Part shown: positions 9,336 to 19,237 of the stretch, piece after piece
Layout of the letters: each line of letters starts with the position of its first letter
How positions within the stretch are numbered: position 1 is the stretch's first letter
Source: CAZAAW01 sp964483325
GTDB lineage: Bacteria > Pseudomonadota > Alphaproteobacteria > Rhizobiales > Kaistiaceae
Direction of reading: 5' to 3'
Length of the DNA stretch: 64,000 bases
Assembly (NCBI GenBank): GCA_964483325.1
Contig: CAZAAW010000001.1
Coordinates: 310,001-374,000 of the forward strand
Notes under the pieces: generated by a model
The model's input: the letters and a program-made list of their open reading frames with translations, nothing else
Databases searched by the model: none
Told to the model about the DNA's origin: nothing
Translations under genes and position numbers: made by a program

Positions 9336-9887
9336 TCAGTGCACGTCGGCCGCGACCTGCATGCTGACAATCTTGTCCGGATTGGCCGGCGGTTCGCCGC
9401 GGGCGATCTTGTCGACCAGGTCCATGCCTTCAACGACCTCGCCCCAGACGGTGTACTGGCCGTTCAGGAACGACGCATCGCCGAAGGTGATGAAGAACTG
9501 CGAATTGGCCGAGTTCGGATCGCTGGTCCTCGCCATGCCGAGGGTGCCGCGCACGAAGGGCGTGTCGGTGAACTCGGCCGGCAGATCCGGCTCCTCGGAA
9601 CCGCCCATGCCGGTGCCGGTCGGGTCGCCGGTCTGGGCCATGAAGCCGTCGATGACGCGGTGGAAGATGATGCCGTCGTAGAAATGGGCGCGCGCCAGCT
9701 TCTTGATCTGGGCGACATGCTTGGGCGCCAGGTCGGGCCGCAGCCGGATGACTACCCTGCCCGAGTCCAGATTGAGATAGAGCGTGTTCTCCGGATCGAG
9801 GTTCTGCGCCCGGGCCGGCTGGGTCACGGCGGCCTGCAGGCCGACCAGCACCAGCGCCGCGGCAACGAAAGCTAGAAGTCGCTTCAT
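9336..9887 (-). CDS. ppiA: Cyclophilin-type peptidyl-prolyl isomerase, periplasmic
   Basis: 183 residues. The start at 9887 is preceded by GGAG at a 6-base spacing; two further in-frame starts upstream (9899 and 10034) are less likely. Residues 1-27 are a signal peptide (KRLLAFVAAALVLVGLQAAV, then a QPARAQ cleavage region). The rest is a cyclophilin domain with [39 protein letters not shown] and NGQYTVWGEVVEGMD. It should assist folding of exported proteins. It lies 26 bases upstream of the TTG start of the cytoplasmic paralogue and is nearly alignable to it throughout. Confidence 0.92.
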   Translation of the reverse strand: MKRLLAFVAAALVLVGLQAAVTQPARAQNLDPENTLYLNLDSGRVVIRLRPDLAPKHVAQIKKLARAHFYDGIIFHRVIDGFMAQTGDPTGTGMGGSEEPDLPAEFTDTPFVRGTLGMARTSDPNSANSQFFITFGDASFLNGQYTVWGEVVEGMDLVDKIARGEPPANPDKIVSMQVAADVH

Positions 9888-9984
9888 CGACTGCTCCATT
9901 GTGCGCCGCCGCAGCGGCGAAGGGTGGACCACCGGCACCGGCGGCAGAACGGTCTTGCCGACCGCATGTGGCGAATGCGCGGCG

Positions 9985-10476
9985 CTATTGGGAGCGGCCG
10001 TCGCTGAGAGCCCTGGCGATCGGCTGCGGGACAAAGCCCGAAATGTCGCCGCCCATATGGGCGACCTGCCGCACCAACGTCGCTGAAAGATGCCGCACGC
10101 GCGGCGATGCGGGGACGAAAACCGTCCTGATTTCCGGTGCGATGGCCGCGTTCATGCCGGCCATCTGCATCTCGTAGTCGAGATCGCTGCCGTCGCGCAG
10201 GCCGCGCACCAGCACCGTAGCGCCGGCTGCCCGCGCCGCCTCGACGATGAGGCCGTCATAGGCAACGACGGCGACACGCTCGGAAGCGCCGAGAAGGCCG
10301 ACGACCTCCCGGATCATCTCCGCCCGTTCATCGGGCGTGAACAGCGCCGCCTTGGTCGGGTTGACGCCGATGGCGACCACGACGCGATCGGCCAGGGCAA
10401 GGGCAGTCTCGAGGATCTCGACGTGCCCGTTGGTCAGCGGGTCGAACGATCCTGGGAAAATCGCAACAAGCGGCAT
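9985..10476 (-). CDS. coaD: Phosphopantetheine adenylyltransferase
   Basis: 163 residues, normal length. It converts 4'-phosphopantetheine and ATP to dephospho-CoA, the penultimate step of CoA synthesis. The N-terminus has the nucleotidyltransferase motif GSFDPLTNGHVEIL (T/HxGH type), and the C-terminal part has RGLRDGSDLDYEMQMAGMN, as in bacterial CoaD. The ATG at 10476 is chosen because the family starts right before VAIFPGSFDP; the Shine-Dalgarno is poor, and the open frame runs 20 codons further upstream without family support. Head of the minus-strand run to the cyclophilins, queA and tgt. Confidence 0.95.
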   Translation of the reverse strand: MPLVAIFPGSFDPLTNGHVEILETALALADRVVVAIGVNPTKAALFTPDERAEMIREVVGLLGASERVAVVAYDGLIVEAARAAGATVLVRGLRDGSDLDYEMQMAGMNAAIAPEIRTVFVPASPRVRHLSATLVRQVAHMGGDISGFVPQPIARALSDGRSQ

Positions 10477-10717
10477 GGAGGCGCGGGGCTCGAGAAAGAC
10501 AAGAGACCGCTTAGCGTCATCCTGCCGGAAGAGCAAGAAAACTGGCCGACGTCATCTGCCGCCGGCCCTGTCGATGGGAACCTCTTCCGCTGCTCTTCGT
10601 TGTGAAAAGGACTGCAACGCCCGCCGCCGCAGGATGAACGCCACATGAACAGGCAGCGCGGGCACCGTTCAGCGATGACCAGGCATAGTCCGAGCAAGCA
10701 ACCGGACGGAGGGGTTC

Positions 10718-10981
10718 ATGTCGAAGACGGTCGGAATTCACGCTCTTGTCTTTTCCACGACGCTTATGGCGACGGCAGCAGTGGGCTTTGCCGCGGCTGC
10801 GCTTTATGACGGCTTCAGCGGACCGGCATCGCCGAAGGGCGACAAGCTGGTTATCGCCGATGCCTGCACGATCGCTTTCGGCGACAATCGCCCCTGCGCG
10901 GCTCCGATGACGCACACCGTCACGGTCGAGAAGCGCGGCGAGGGCATCTCGGTCGTCACGCGCCTGCCGCGGGCTCTTTAG
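10718..10981 (+). CDS. Small exported or membrane-anchored protein of unknown function
   Basis: 87 residues, preceded by CGGAGGGG at a good distance from the ATG. Residues 8-30 form a hydrophobic segment (ALVFSTTLMATAAVGFAAAA), a signal peptide or N-terminal anchor. The short mature part has two cysteines 10 residues apart (DACTIAF and NRPCAAP) that could form a disulfide, and ends in a beta-like VTVEKRGEGISVVTRL. I do not recognise a family. It lies 126 bases upstream of lexA in the same direction but before the SOS boxes, so it is probably not part of the lexA unit. A longer minus-strand frame overlaps it but lacks any protein-like features. Confidence 0.62.
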   Translation: MSKTVGIHALVFSTTLMATAAVGFAAAALYDGFSGPASPKGDKLVIADACTIAFGDNRPCAAPMTHTVTVEKRGEGISVVTRLPRAL

Positions 10982-11050
10982 CGCCGCGGACGGCGCCCAA
11001 CGTCGCCCGGCCGGCCCGCAGTGGCGTTTACGTGATCTTCAGGCCTTGCA

Positions 11051-11085
11051 GAACACAACTAGAACAGCTAGTTCTGTTCGTGTTT
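11051..11085 (+). promoter_or_regulatory. LexA operator (SOS box pair) of lexA
   Basis: A perfect alphaproteobacterial SOS box, GAAC-N7-GAAC, lies at 11051-11065. Five bases later an inverted near-copy, GTTC-N7-GTTT, lies at 11071-11085. The whole ends 22 bases before the lexA start, the expected place for autorepression. The GTTC-N7-GTTC site is the established LexA target in alphaproteobacteria. Confidence 0.88.
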
Positions 11086-11107
11086 TGTACTAGCGAGGCC
11101 GATTCGG

Positions 11108-11809
11108 ATGTTGACCCGCAAACAGCATGAATTGCTCATGTTCATTCATGAGCGTCTGAAGGAATCGGGCATCCCGCCGTCCTTCGACGAAATGAAGGAC
11201 GCGCTCGATCTGCGGTCGAAATCCGGCATTCACCGCCTGATCAAGGCGCTGGAGGAACGCGGCTTCATCCGCCGCCTGCCGAACCGGGCCCGGGCGCTCG
11301 AAGTTGTCCGGCTGCCGGATTCGGCGATGCCGCAGCCGGCGGCGCGCAGCAAGGGCTTCTCGCCTGCCGTCATCGAGGGCAGCCTCGGCAAGATGCGGCC
11401 GGTCTCGGAAGTCCCCGATGCGGCCGAGCCGGTTGTCGTCCCGGTCATGGGCCGGATCGCCGCCGGCGTGCCGATCTCGGCCATCCAGACACACAGCCAT
11501 TCCATCACCGTGCCGCCGGAAATGCTCAGCGCCGGCGATCATTTCGCCCTCGAGATCCGGGGCGATTCGATGATCGAAGCGGGCATCCTGGACGGCGACA
11601 CGGTGCTGATCCGCCGCTCCGACACGGCCGACACCGGCGACATCGTCGTAGCCCTCATCGACGACGAGGAAGCGACGCTGAAGCGCCTGCGCCGCAAAGG
11701 CGCCTCGATCGCCCTGGAGGCCGCCAACCCGGCCTATGAGACGCGCATCTTCGGCCCGGACCGGGTGCGCATCCAGGGCCGTCTCGTCGGGCTGATGCGC
11801 CGCTACTGA
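11108..11809 (+). CDS. lexA: LexA repressor of the SOS response
   Basis: 233 residues. The N-terminal winged helix-turn-helix ([20 protein letters not shown], then a recognition helix around [16 protein letters not shown]) binds SOS boxes. The C-terminal S24 peptidase domain holds the self-cleavage bond Ala119-Gly120 (RIAAGVPIS), nucleophile Ser154 (GDSMIEAGI) and Lys192 (EATLKRL). DNA damage activates RecA, which triggers this cleavage and derepresses SOS genes. It is preceded by its own SOS boxes and overlaps the convergent comEC gene by 7 bp. Its other likely target in this window is the promoter at 35589-35617. Confidence 0.97.
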   Translation: MLTRKQHELLMFIHERLKESGIPPSFDEMKDALDLRSKSGIHRLIKALEERGFIRRLPNRARALEVVRLPDSAMPQPAARSKGFSPAVIEGSLGKMRPVSEVPDAAEPVVVPVMGRIAAGVPISAIQTHSHSITVPPEMLSAGDHFALEIRGDSMIEAGILDGDTVLIRRSDTADTGDIVVALIDDEEATLKRLRRKGASIALEAANPAYETRIFGPDRVRIQGRLVGLMRRY

Positions 11810-13962
11810 GCCGCCAGCGGCGGCATCCACGGGCGGCGCGGATCGGGAATGGCAGGGACGGCGCGAAAGCTCGCGCGGTCGCGGTAGAGCGCATAGGCCC
11901 CTCCCCTTTGCAACGCCTCGCCGTCGATGACGGTCGTCGCCTCGCGGCAGGCCGCCGGTGCCGCCAGCGGACTGATGACGACGGCCGCCATCAGGCAATC
12001 CTCGGCAAACGCCCGCCCGTCGGCCGCCAGCGCGATGCGCTCGCCTGACGGGAGAAGCGCGGTGCAGCCGAGCCGGTCGCAGAGAGCCGTGTCCTTCAGC
12101 GCGGGATCGCGCGGGCGCCGCGGATCGGCGTCGGCGCGGAGCCACATCTCGGTCTCGAAGGTGCCGGCCTTGCCGAGGAGGCGGTAACGGCCATCGGCAG
12201 CGCGGTAGGCCGCGCCGGCGCCATCCGCGGCGATGAGAATGTCCGGGCTCGCTGCAAACGGTGCCAGGCCGATCCCGACCGCCATGACCGGGATGCCGGC
12301 AAGTCGCCAGGCGCGGCGCCACAGGCACAGCCAGATGAGGCCGGCGGTGATCAGAAGCAGGGAGAGGAGCGGCGCCTTGGCGACGAGGCCGGCACTGCCC
12401 GTCCAGTCGGACACCTGGCGGGCGATCGCCAGTACTGCGGCGAGGCCGAGATCGACCACCTGCAGCGGCGGCCCCTCCAGTCCGAACGGCATCATCAGCA
12501 CCGCCAAGAGGGCGAAGGGCATCACCAGCAGGGAAATAGGCAGCGACGCCGCGAGATTGGCGAAGAGCGACAGCGGCGCTGTGCGCTGGAAGTGGTAGGC
12601 GCTGAACGGCGTCGTCGCCAGGCCGGCGAGCAGCGACGTCAGGATCGCTCCAATGCCCCAGGCGAGCGGCACTCGCCAGAAGGCCGGTCCCCGCTGCGGC
12701 CCCGGCATCCGGCGCCGGCCGCGCCGATAGGCTGCGACGGCCTCGAAGCCGGAGATGAGGGCCAGCGTCGCGGCAAACGACATCTGGAAGCTGGCGCTCA
12801 GCAGCGATTCCGGCGTCAGGACAAGGACGATCATCGCCGCCAGCGCGACATTGCGGACGCTGAAAGCCCGGCGGTCGAAGAGCACCGCCACCAGCATCAC
12901 CGCCAGCATGATGTAGGAGCGGTTGGTCGCGACGCCGCCGCCCGACAGCCCCAGATAGAGGGTGGCGATCAGCAGCGCGCCGGCCGCCGCCCATTTCTTG
13001 ATCGGCCAGCGCAGGGCGATCGACGGGAAAAGCGCCAGGAAGGAACGCAGCGCCCAGAGGCTGACGCCGGCGACGATGGCCATGTGCAGGCCCGAGATCG
13101 ACAGGATGTGAGCCAGGCCGGAATCGCGCAGCACGTCATTGCTCTCGTCCGAGATACCGCCGCGCTCGCCGGTAACGAGGGCGTTGGCGATGCGGCCGTT
13201 CTCGCCCGGCAGCGCGGCCTCGATCCTGGCGCCGATCGCCTGGCGCAGCGCGGCAAGCGGCACACGCCAGCGTATGGAGAGAGGCGGCTCGCCGAGATTT
13301 GCCTGCTTCGGCGCGCCGTAGGAGAAGCCCGAGGCGCCGATCCCGCCATAATAGGCATCGCGGCCGAAATCATAGCCGCCGGGCAGGACGGGACCCTGCC
13401 GCGGCTGCAGCGCGGCGAGCGCCTCGATGCCGTCCGCCACCGCCAGCCCCTCCGCCTTGCGCACGCTGAGGCGGATCCGCTCCGGTGTCTGGGCAGCGGA
13501 GAGGCCCTCGACCGACACGACGCGGATCGTCAGCCGGGCGCCGTTCTGGCCCGATCTCTCCATCGTCTCGATCCAGCCGCGTACCGTCGCCGTGCGGGCC
13601 GCCGTCAGCGAGGGCGATGCGACCGCCATGGTGCGGAGCTGCGCCGCCACGATGCCGGCTGCGACGGTCGCCAGGAGAAGAGCAAAGCGAAAGAGCCAGG
13701 GACGGCTCCGTCCGAGAAAGACGAGGGCGATCAGCGCCAGGCAGATCGCGATGGCGACGATCAGCGGCGGCTCGAACGGCAGGCCGAAATAGAGAAGGAT
13801 ACCGACGCCGAAGAGGACGGGAAGCCAGAGGGCACCGCGGCCGTCATCGAGCTCCGCTTCGAAGGTGCCGGCCAGCCAGCGGACAAAGCGGCGGCCGCGG
13901 CGGCGATCGGACCGGATCGCCACCGCCCCCGCGATATCGTCTCTGACGTCGACTTCGGCCAC
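11803..13962 (-). CDS. comEC: ComEC/Rec2-type DNA-uptake channel protein
   Basis: 719 residues. An N-terminal region with several membrane segments (residues about 45-110) and a DUF4131-like soluble part lead into the Competence domain, a long membrane bundle starting at [31 protein letters not shown] sequence (about residues 265-570). ComEC forms the inner-membrane channel for single-stranded DNA in natural transformation. The C-terminus (from about residue 575) is where the beta-lactamase-like nuclease domain sits in Bacillus-type proteins, but no HxHxDH motif is present and the domain looks degenerate, as in many alphaproteobacterial homologues. Competence itself is not shown, because no other com genes lie nearby. 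Divergent from gltX. Confidence 0.88.
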   Translation of the reverse strand: MAEVDVRDDIAGAVAIRSDRRRGRRFVRWLAGTFEAELDDGRGALWLPVLFGVGILLYFGLPFEPPLIVAIAICLALIALVFLGRSRPWLFRFALLLATVAAGIVAAQLRTMAVASPSLTAARTATVRGWIETMERSGQNGARLTIRVVSVEGLSAAQTPERIRLSVRKAEGLAVADGIEALAALQPRQGPVLPGGYDFGRDAYYGGIGASGFSYGAPKQANLGEPPLSIRWRVPLAALRQAIGARIEAALPGENGRIANALVTGERGGISDESNDVLRDSGLAHILSISGLHMAIVAGVSLWALRSFLALFPSIALRWPIKKWAAAGALLIATLYLGLSGGGVATNRSYIMLAVMLVAVLFDRRAFSVRNVALAAMIVLVLTPESLLSASFQMSFAATLALISGFEAVAAYRRGRRRMPGPQRGPAFWRVPLAWGIGAILTSLLAGLATTPFSAYHFQRTAPLSLFANLAASLPISLLVMPFALLAVLMMPFGLEGPPLQVVDLGLAAVLAIARQVSDWTGSAGLVAKAPLLSLLLITAGLIWLCLWRRAWRLAGIPVMAVGIGLAPFAASPDILIAADGAGAAYRAADGRYRLLGKAGTFETEMWLRADADPRRPRDPALKDTALCDRLGCTALLPSGERIALAADGRAFAEDCLMAAVVISPLAAPAACREATTVIDGEALQRGGAYALYRDRASFRAVPAIPDPRRPWMPPLAAQ

Positions 13963-13988
13963 CCCCGCCAGCCCCTGCCCGTCCCGGC

Positions 13989-14050
13989 ACTATAGCAACC
14001 TCGCGCCGGGAAGCGCCGCCGTTTGCAGGGGCGGGAAGCGCCTGTTACAT
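13989..14050. promoter_or_regulatory. Divergent promoter region comEC / gltX
   Basis: On the minus strand TGCTATAGT (complement of 13989-13997) is an extended -10 element located 27 bases before the comEC start. On the plus strand TTGCAG (14023-14028) and TTACAT (14045-14050) are spaced by 16 bases and could serve gltX. Both are predictions. Confidence 0.35.
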
Positions 14051-14108
14051 CACCGCCGCGCCCTGGCCTCTTCTGCGCCGGCCCGCCCCCTCACCCCGAT
14101 CAGCAGCC

Positions 14109-15524
14109 ATGGCCCCTGTCACCCGCTTCGCTCCCTCGCCGACCGGCTTCCTGCACATAGGCGGCGCCCGGACGGCGCTGTTCAACTGGCTCTATTCCCG
14201 CCATACGGGCGGAAAGATGCTGCTGCGCATCGAGGATACCGATCGCGAGCGGTCGACCGACGCGGCGGTGGCGGCCATTCTGGACGGGCTGCAGTGGCTG
14301 GGGATCGACTGGGACGGCGATCCCGTCTTCCAGTTCGCGCGCGCCGACCGCCATCGGGAGGTCGCCGAGGCGCTTCTTGCCGCCGGCAAGGCCTATCTCT
14401 GTTTCGCCACGGCGGAGGAGCTCAACGAGATGCGGGCGCTCGCCCGGGCCGAAGGCCGGCCGCCGCGCTATGACGGCCGCTGGCGCGACCGCGATCCGTC
14501 CGAGGCGCCGCCCGGCGTGCCGCCGGTGATCCGCATCAAGGCGCCGCAGGACGGCGAGACGGTGATCGACGACGCCGTGCAGGGCCGGGTCGCCTTCCCG
14601 AACAAGGACCTCGACGATTTCGTCCTGCTGCGCTCCGACCGCACGCCGACCTACATGCTGTCAGTGGTTGTCGACGATCACGACATGGGCATCACCCAGA
14701 TCATTCGCGGCGACGACCATCTCACCAATGCCGGCCGCCAGAAGATCATCTACGACGCCATGGGCTGGGACGTGCCGGCAATGGCGCATATTCCGCTCAT
14801 CCACGGGCCGGACGGCGCCAAGCTGTCGAAGCGGCACGGGGCGCTCGGGGTCGATGCCTACCGCGCCATGGGCTACCTGCCGGAGGCGATGCGAAACTAT
14901 CTCGTCCGCCTCGGCTGGGCGCATGGTGACGCGGAAATCCTTTCCCTCGACGAGATGACAGCCCTTTTCGACCTGCCAGGCATCGGCCGGTCGCCGGCCC
15001 GCTTCGATTTCGCCAAGCTGGAGAATCTCAACGGCCACTACATGCGCGCCAGCACGGATGACGGCCTCTTCGCTGTCTTCCTGGAGACCCTGCCGCATCT
15101 GCCGGGCGGCGAGGCCTTCCTGGAGAAGCTGACAGACGAGCGGAAGCAGCAGCTGCGGGCGGCCATGCCCGGCCTCAAGGAGCGCGCCAAGACGCTGGTG
15201 GAGCTCCTCGACAGCGCCGGCTTCCTTGTGGCGACGCGGCCGCTGCCGCTGGACGACAAGGCGGCGTCCCTGCTGGAAGCCGGCGGCCGCGCCGTCCTCA
15301 GGGATCTCGCCGAGCAGCTGGACCCTGTCGAGCCATGGACGGCGGCAGCAACCGAAGCGGCGGTGCGTGATTTTGCCGAAGCGCGGAGCCTCAAGCTCGG
15401 CGGCGTGGCGCAGCCGATGCGCGCCGCCCTGACCGGGCGCACCACTTCGCCCGGAATCTTCGACGTGCTGGCGATCCTCGGCAAGGAGGAGAGCCTCGCC
15501 AGACTGCGCGATCAGGCCGCCTGA
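14109..15524 (+). CDS. gltX: Glutamyl-tRNA synthetase
   Basis: 471 residues, full-length class I synthetase that charges tRNA-Glu. HIGH motif as [22 protein letters not shown] near residue 17 (given here in part), KMSKS as [20 protein letters not shown], and conserved [10 protein letters not shown] and [19 protein letters not shown]. The C-terminal helical anticodon-binding domain is intact. Two gltX copies are common in alphaproteobacteria; in species with two, one may serve tRNA-Gln misacylation, and this window does not tell which this is. Followed by gltA on the same strand after 241 bases. Confidence 0.96.
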   Translation: MAPVTRFAPSPTGFLHIGGARTALFNWLYSRHTGGKMLLRIEDTDRERSTDAAVAAILDGLQWLGIDWDGDPVFQFARADRHREVAEALLAAGKAYLCFATAEELNEMRALARAEGRPPRYDGRWRDRDPSEAPPGVPPVIRIKAPQDGETVIDDAVQGRVAFPNKDLDDFVLLRSDRTPTYMLSVVVDDHDMGITQIIRGDDHLTNAGRQKIIYDAMGWDVPAMAHIPLIHGPDGAKLSKRHGALGVDAYRAMGYLPEAMRNYLVRLGWAHGDAEILSLDEMTALFDLPGIGRSPARFDFAKLENLNGHYMRASTDDGLFAVFLETLPHLPGGEAFLEKLTDERKQQLRAAMPGLKERAKTLVELLDSAGFLVATRPLPLDDKAASLLEAGGRAVLRDLAEQLDPVEPWTAAATEAAVRDFAEARSLKLGGVAQPMRAALTGRTTSPGIFDVLAILGKEESLARLRDQAA

Positions 15525-15564
15525 GCGGCCGGCTCCGCCCTCTATTGACAAACAAAAAACGAGG

Positions 15565-15579
15565 AAAACCGCCGGTTTT
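15565..15579 (+). terminator. Short AT-rich palindrome after gltX
   Basis: AAAACC-GCC-GGTTTT is a perfect 6-bp stem with a 3-base loop, 40 bases after the gltX stop. It ends in TTTT and may be a weak terminator. A TTGACA at 15545-15550 just before it has no good -10 partner. Confidence 0.3.
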
Positions 15580-15765
15580 GCACCGCTTCTCAGGGCAGCC
15601 TCAGGCCGCTAGAGTGCGCTGCACAAAGAGACGCGACGCCAGGTGTTCGCCGCGCCTCGCCTGTCAACGAACCACCTCCAACCATCGTCCTTGGCTGATG
15701 ACGGCGTCATGCCCCGGGAGAGGCGCAGTCGGACGATATTCTGGGCAGAAAAGAAGGGGCATTGC

Positions 15766-17058
15766 ATGACGAACGGCACCGCCAAGCTGACCATTGACGA
15801 CGTTAGCTGGGACTTTGACATCCGCGAGGGAACGATCGGTCCCGACGTGGTCAACATCGCGCCGTTGTTCAGCAAGACCGGCCGCTTCACCTACGATCCC
15901 GGCTTCACGTCGACGGCGTCTTGCGAATCCAAGATCACCTATATCGACGGCGACGAGGGCATTCTCCTTTATCGCGGCTATCCGATCGAGCAGCTCGCCG
16001 AACGCGGCGACTTCCTCGAAACCTGCTACCTGCTGCTCTATGGCGAACTGCCGACGGCCAAACAGAAGGCCGATTTCGACAAGCGTGTGACCTATCACAC
16101 GATGATCCACGAGCAGATCCCGCGGTTCTTCAGCGGCTTCCGCCGCGACGCTCACCCGATGGCCGTCATGGTCGGCGTGGTCGGCGCCCTCTCCGCCTTC
16201 TATCACGACTCGATCGACATCAACGATCCGCGCCAGCGCCTGATCGCCTCGCTGCGCATGATCGCCAAGATGCCGACGATCGCCGCCATGGCCTACAAGT
16301 ATTACATCGGCCAGCCGTTCATCTATCCGTTGAACTCTCTCGACTATGCGTCGAATTTCCTGCGCATGTGTTTCGCGGTGCCGTCCGAGGACTATGTCGT
16401 CAATCCGGTCCTCGCCCGCGCCATCGACCGCATCTTCATCCTGCATGCCGATCACGAGCAGAACGCCTCGACCTCGACGGTGCGCCTGGCGGGCTCGTCC
16501 GGGGCCAACCCGTTCGCCTGCATCGCCGCCGGCATCGCCTGCCTGTGGGGTCCGGCGCATGGCGGCGCCAACGAGGCCGCGCTCAACATGCTGGAAGAGA
16601 TCGGCACCGTCGACCGCATTCCGGAATACATCGCCCGCGCCAAGAACAAGGACGATCCGTTTCGCCTGATGGGCTTCGGCCACCGCGTCTACAAGAGCTA
16701 CGATCCGCGCGCCAAGATCATGCAGCAGACGACGCATGAGGTCCTGGAGGCGCTGGGCATCAAGGACGACCCGACGCTCGAAGTCGCCATGGAGCTGGAG
16801 CGCATCGCTCTTACCGACGAATATTTCATCGAGAAGAAGCTCTACCCGAATGTCGATTTCTACTCAGGCATCACGCTGCGGGCGCTCGGCTTCCCGACCG
16901 CCATGTTCACGGTCCTGTTCGCCGTGGCGCGCACCGTCGGCTGGATCGCCCAGTGGAAGGAGATGATCGAGGACCCGTCGCAGAAGATCGGCCGGCCGCG
17001 CCAGCTCTATACCGGCGCGCCGTCGCGCGATTATGTGCCGCTCGCCGATCGCGGCTGA
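15766..17058 (+). CDS. gltA: Citrate synthase (type II)
   Basis: 430 residues. It condenses oxaloacetate with acetyl-CoA in the TCA cycle. The start at 15766 follows AAGAAGGGG and gives the family N-terminus ([20 protein letters not shown]). Active-site regions are present: the first catalytic His block around [20 protein letters not shown], and [16 protein letters not shown] with the second His. The N-terminal domain and length fit the hexameric, NADH-sensitive type II enzyme of Gram-negative bacteria. It is convergent with lpxB, and the two coding regions overlap by 28 bp (17031-17058). Confidence 0.96.
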   Translation: MTNGTAKLTIDDVSWDFDIREGTIGPDVVNIAPLFSKTGRFTYDPGFTSTASCESKITYIDGDEGILLYRGYPIEQLAERGDFLETCYLLLYGELPTAKQKADFDKRVTYHTMIHEQIPRFFSGFRRDAHPMAVMVGVVGALSAFYHDSIDINDPRQRLIASLRMIAKMPTIAAMAYKYYIGQPFIYPLNSLDYASNFLRMCFAVPSEDYVVNPVLARAIDRIFILHADHEQNASTSTVRLAGSSGANPFACIAAGIACLWGPAHGGANEAALNMLEEIGTVDRIPEYIARAKNKDDPFRLMGFGHRVYKSYDPRAKIMQQTTHEVLEALGIKDDPTLEVAMELERIALTDEYFIEKKLYPNVDFYSGITLRALGFPTAMFTVLFAVARTVGWIAQWKEMIEDPSQKIGRPRQLYTGAPSRDYVPLADRG

Positions 17059-18284
17059 GCCTCGCGGGCGGCGCCCAGCCGCAACGGCTGGCGCCGCGGC
17101 CCGCGATCGACGAAATCGAGCACCAGTTCGGCGGCCCGCATCGTCGGGCGGCCGCGATCGAACGCCATCACCGTATCGAGCCGGCCGAATGCCTCGGTCT
17201 GCTGCGCCCGTTCCGGACCGCCCCGCAGCAACGGCGCCAGAGCGGCGGCGAGAGCCTCGGGCGTGCTGTCGGCATCGAGGAATTCCGGGATCACGCGCTC
17301 GCCGAGGACCAGATTGGCGAGGACGATGCTCGGCACCTTCACCATCCAGCGGAACGGCCGCAGATAGCGCTCGATCCGGTAGGCGATGACGGTCGGCACG
17401 CCCGACAGCGCCAGTTCGAGAGACACCGTGCCCGACGCCGCCAGCGCCGCATGGGCGCGCCGGAAGGCAGCGAGCTTGGCCGGCTCGCCCTCGACGATTG
17501 TCGGCTTCACCGGCCAGTCGGCGACGCGCTTCCGCACCTCGCCGACGAGATGCGGAACAGCCGGAAGGATCGCTTCCACCGGCCCCTCAGCGGCGACGAT
17601 GCGGGCCAGCGTGGCGCCGAAGGGCTCCATCAGCCGCTTGATTTCGCTCATGCGGCTGCCGGGAAGAATCAGCAGGACGGGCGGTTCGCCGTTGCCGCGC
17701 AGCGGCCGGCGCTCGCCGTCGCCCGGCCGCAGCAGCGGCACCTTCTCCAGGAGCGGATGCCCGACATAGACGCAGGGCGGACCGCCCAGCCGGACATAGA
17801 CGTCGGGCTCGAAGGGGAGGAGCGCCAGCACAAGGTCGATATGCGGCAGCATGGCGCGCGCCCGGCCGCTTCTCCACGCCCAGACCGACGGCGAGACATA
17901 GTCGATGATCGGGATGGACGGGGCGCGGCGGCGCACGATGCGCGCCACGCGGTGGGTGAATTCCGGGCTGTCGACCAGGATGAGGACATCCGGATCGGCG
18001 GCGATCGCCGCGTCCGCCGCCTCGCGGATGCGGCGCAGGATGCGCCGAAGCCGTGTGACGATGGCCGAGATGCCGATGACATCCACCTCGCCCAGCGAGA
18101 ACAGGGGCCGCAGGCCGGCCGCCGCCATGCGCGAACCGCCGGTGCCCTCGAACTCGACGCGGCCGCCGAGCTTCTCGCGCAGCGCCTGCATCAGGCCGAC
18201 GCCGAGCTGGTCGCCCGATTCCTCGCCGACGAGGATGAAGACCCGGAGCGGCCGCTCTCGGTCCGGGTCGGTGGCGGCGTTCAT
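17031..18284 (-). CDS. lpxB: Lipid-A-disaccharide synthase
   Basis: 417 residues. LpxB joins UDP-2,3-diacylglucosamine to lipid X to make the lipid A disaccharide at the cytoplasmic face of the inner membrane. Family sequences: [14 protein letters not shown] near the N-terminus, [70 protein letters not shown] and the C-terminal nucleotide-binding [14 protein letters not shown] and [21 protein letters not shown]. It is the last gene of the envelope array and overlaps the lpxI stop by 4 bp, giving the consecutive order lpxA-lpxI-lpxB for the first steps of lipid A assembly. Confidence 0.95.
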   Translation of the reverse strand: MNAATDPDRERPLRVFILVGEESGDQLGVGLMQALREKLGGRVEFEGTGGSRMAAAGLRPLFSLGEVDVIGISAIVTRLRRILRRIREAADAAIAADPDVLILVDSPEFTHRVARIVRRRAPSIPIIDYVSPSVWAWRSGRARAMLPHIDLVLALLPFEPDVYVRLGGPPCVYVGHPLLEKVPLLRPGDGERRPLRGNGEPPVLLILPGSRMSEIKRLMEPFGATLARIVAAEGPVEAILPAVPHLVGEVRKRVADWPVKPTIVEGEPAKLAAFRRAHAALAASGTVSLELALSGVPTVIAYRIERYLRPFRWMVKVPSIVLANLVLGERVIPEFLDADSTPEALAAALAPLLRGGPERAQQTEAFGRLDTVMAFDRGRPTMRAAELVLDFVDRGPRRQPLRLGAAREAQPRSASGT

Positions 18285-19165
18285 GAGCCACCGGGCTCGA
18301 GCCCGCCTCGCGCCAGGATGAAGATGCCGGCCTCATCGGCAAGGCGCAGCAGCGCCTCGCGCTCCGCCAGCATGACCCTGCCGGCCTCGATGACGATGCC
18401 CGCCAGCCCGGCCGCGACGATGGAGCGGACGGTCGTCGGCCCGATCGTCGGCATGTCGACGCGCAGATCCTGCTGCGGCTTGGCGCATTTCGCCAGGACG
18501 CCGGCCTTGCCGTCCCAGGCGATGCGGCCGGCGGCGCGCAGCTGCCCGACGCGCTCCAGCATGCCGTCCGTCCCCTCCGCGCCCTCCAGGGCGACGACGC
18601 GTCCGGCAACCGCGGCGGCGGCCTGGCCGATATCGAGCTCGCCAATGGCGCGGGCGGCGGTGAAGGCAAGCTCGGCGTCGCGCAGGTCCGCCGCCGACGG
18701 CTGCGCCCGGGTCAGCGTCCCGGCATCGGCGACGAGCTCATGCGCCACCTCATGGGCGCCGACGACGCGATAGCCCTTGTCCTCGAAAAACTTGACGGTT
18801 CCCGTCAGCACGGCGTTGTCCCCTCCCGAAAAGAGGATGCGCAGGATGGTCGGCAGGGCGCGCAGCGTCCCCAGATCGAGCCGCAGGCGCCGATAGTCCG
18901 GCCGGACGTCGATGCGGCCGACCAGCACCAGCTCGCGCGTCTTGTGATCGCGCAGCGAGCGCAGCAGGCGGCCCAGCTGTCCCCATCCTATCCAGCGATG
19001 CGGGTAGCTGGCGATGGCCGTGTCGGCCGCCCCCTCGATCCCGAGGATGAGGACCGGCCGCCCTGCCCGCTCCGCCGCCGAGGCGACGATCATCGGCACA
19101 GCGCCGCCACCGGCGATGATCGCCAGCGGACCGCCTCCCGACCTCAACGCTGCCACATCCGCCAT
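18281..19165 (-). CDS. lpxI: UDP-2,3-diacylglucosamine pyrophosphatase LpxI
   Basis: 294 residues if it starts at the ATG at 19165; an in-frame GTG at 19195 would add 10 residues, and neither has a good Shine-Dalgarno. LpxI (former DUF1009) hydrolyses UDP-2,3-diacyl-GlcN to lipid X by attack at the alpha phosphate, replacing LpxH in many alphaproteobacteria. The N-terminus PLAIIAGGGAVPMIVA is the typical glycine-rich start. Later blocks include RELVLVGRIDVRPDYRRLR, GDNAVLTGTVKFFEDKGY, GVLAKCAKPQQDLRVDMPTIG and GIVIEAGRVMLAEREAL. The position between lpxA and lpxB supports the role. It overlaps the lpxB start by 4 bp. Confidence 0.94.
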   Translation of the reverse strand: MADVAALRSGGGPLAIIAGGGAVPMIVASAAERAGRPVLILGIEGAADTAIASYPHRWIGWGQLGRLLRSLRDHKTRELVLVGRIDVRPDYRRLRLDLGTLRALPTILRILFSGGDNAVLTGTVKFFEDKGYRVVGAHEVAHELVADAGTLTRAQPSAADLRDAELAFTAARAIGELDIGQAAAAVAGRVVALEGAEGTDGMLERVGQLRAAGRIAWDGKAGVLAKCAKPQQDLRVDMPTIGPTTVRSIVAAGLAGIVIEAGRVMLAEREALLRLADEAGIFILARGGLEPGGS

Positions 19166-19237
19166 TGCCGGGCCCAGCCCTGCTCCTCCGCGCACCGCAG
19201 GTGGCGCATCATAACGGCAGGCGGCACCGCCTGCCGC

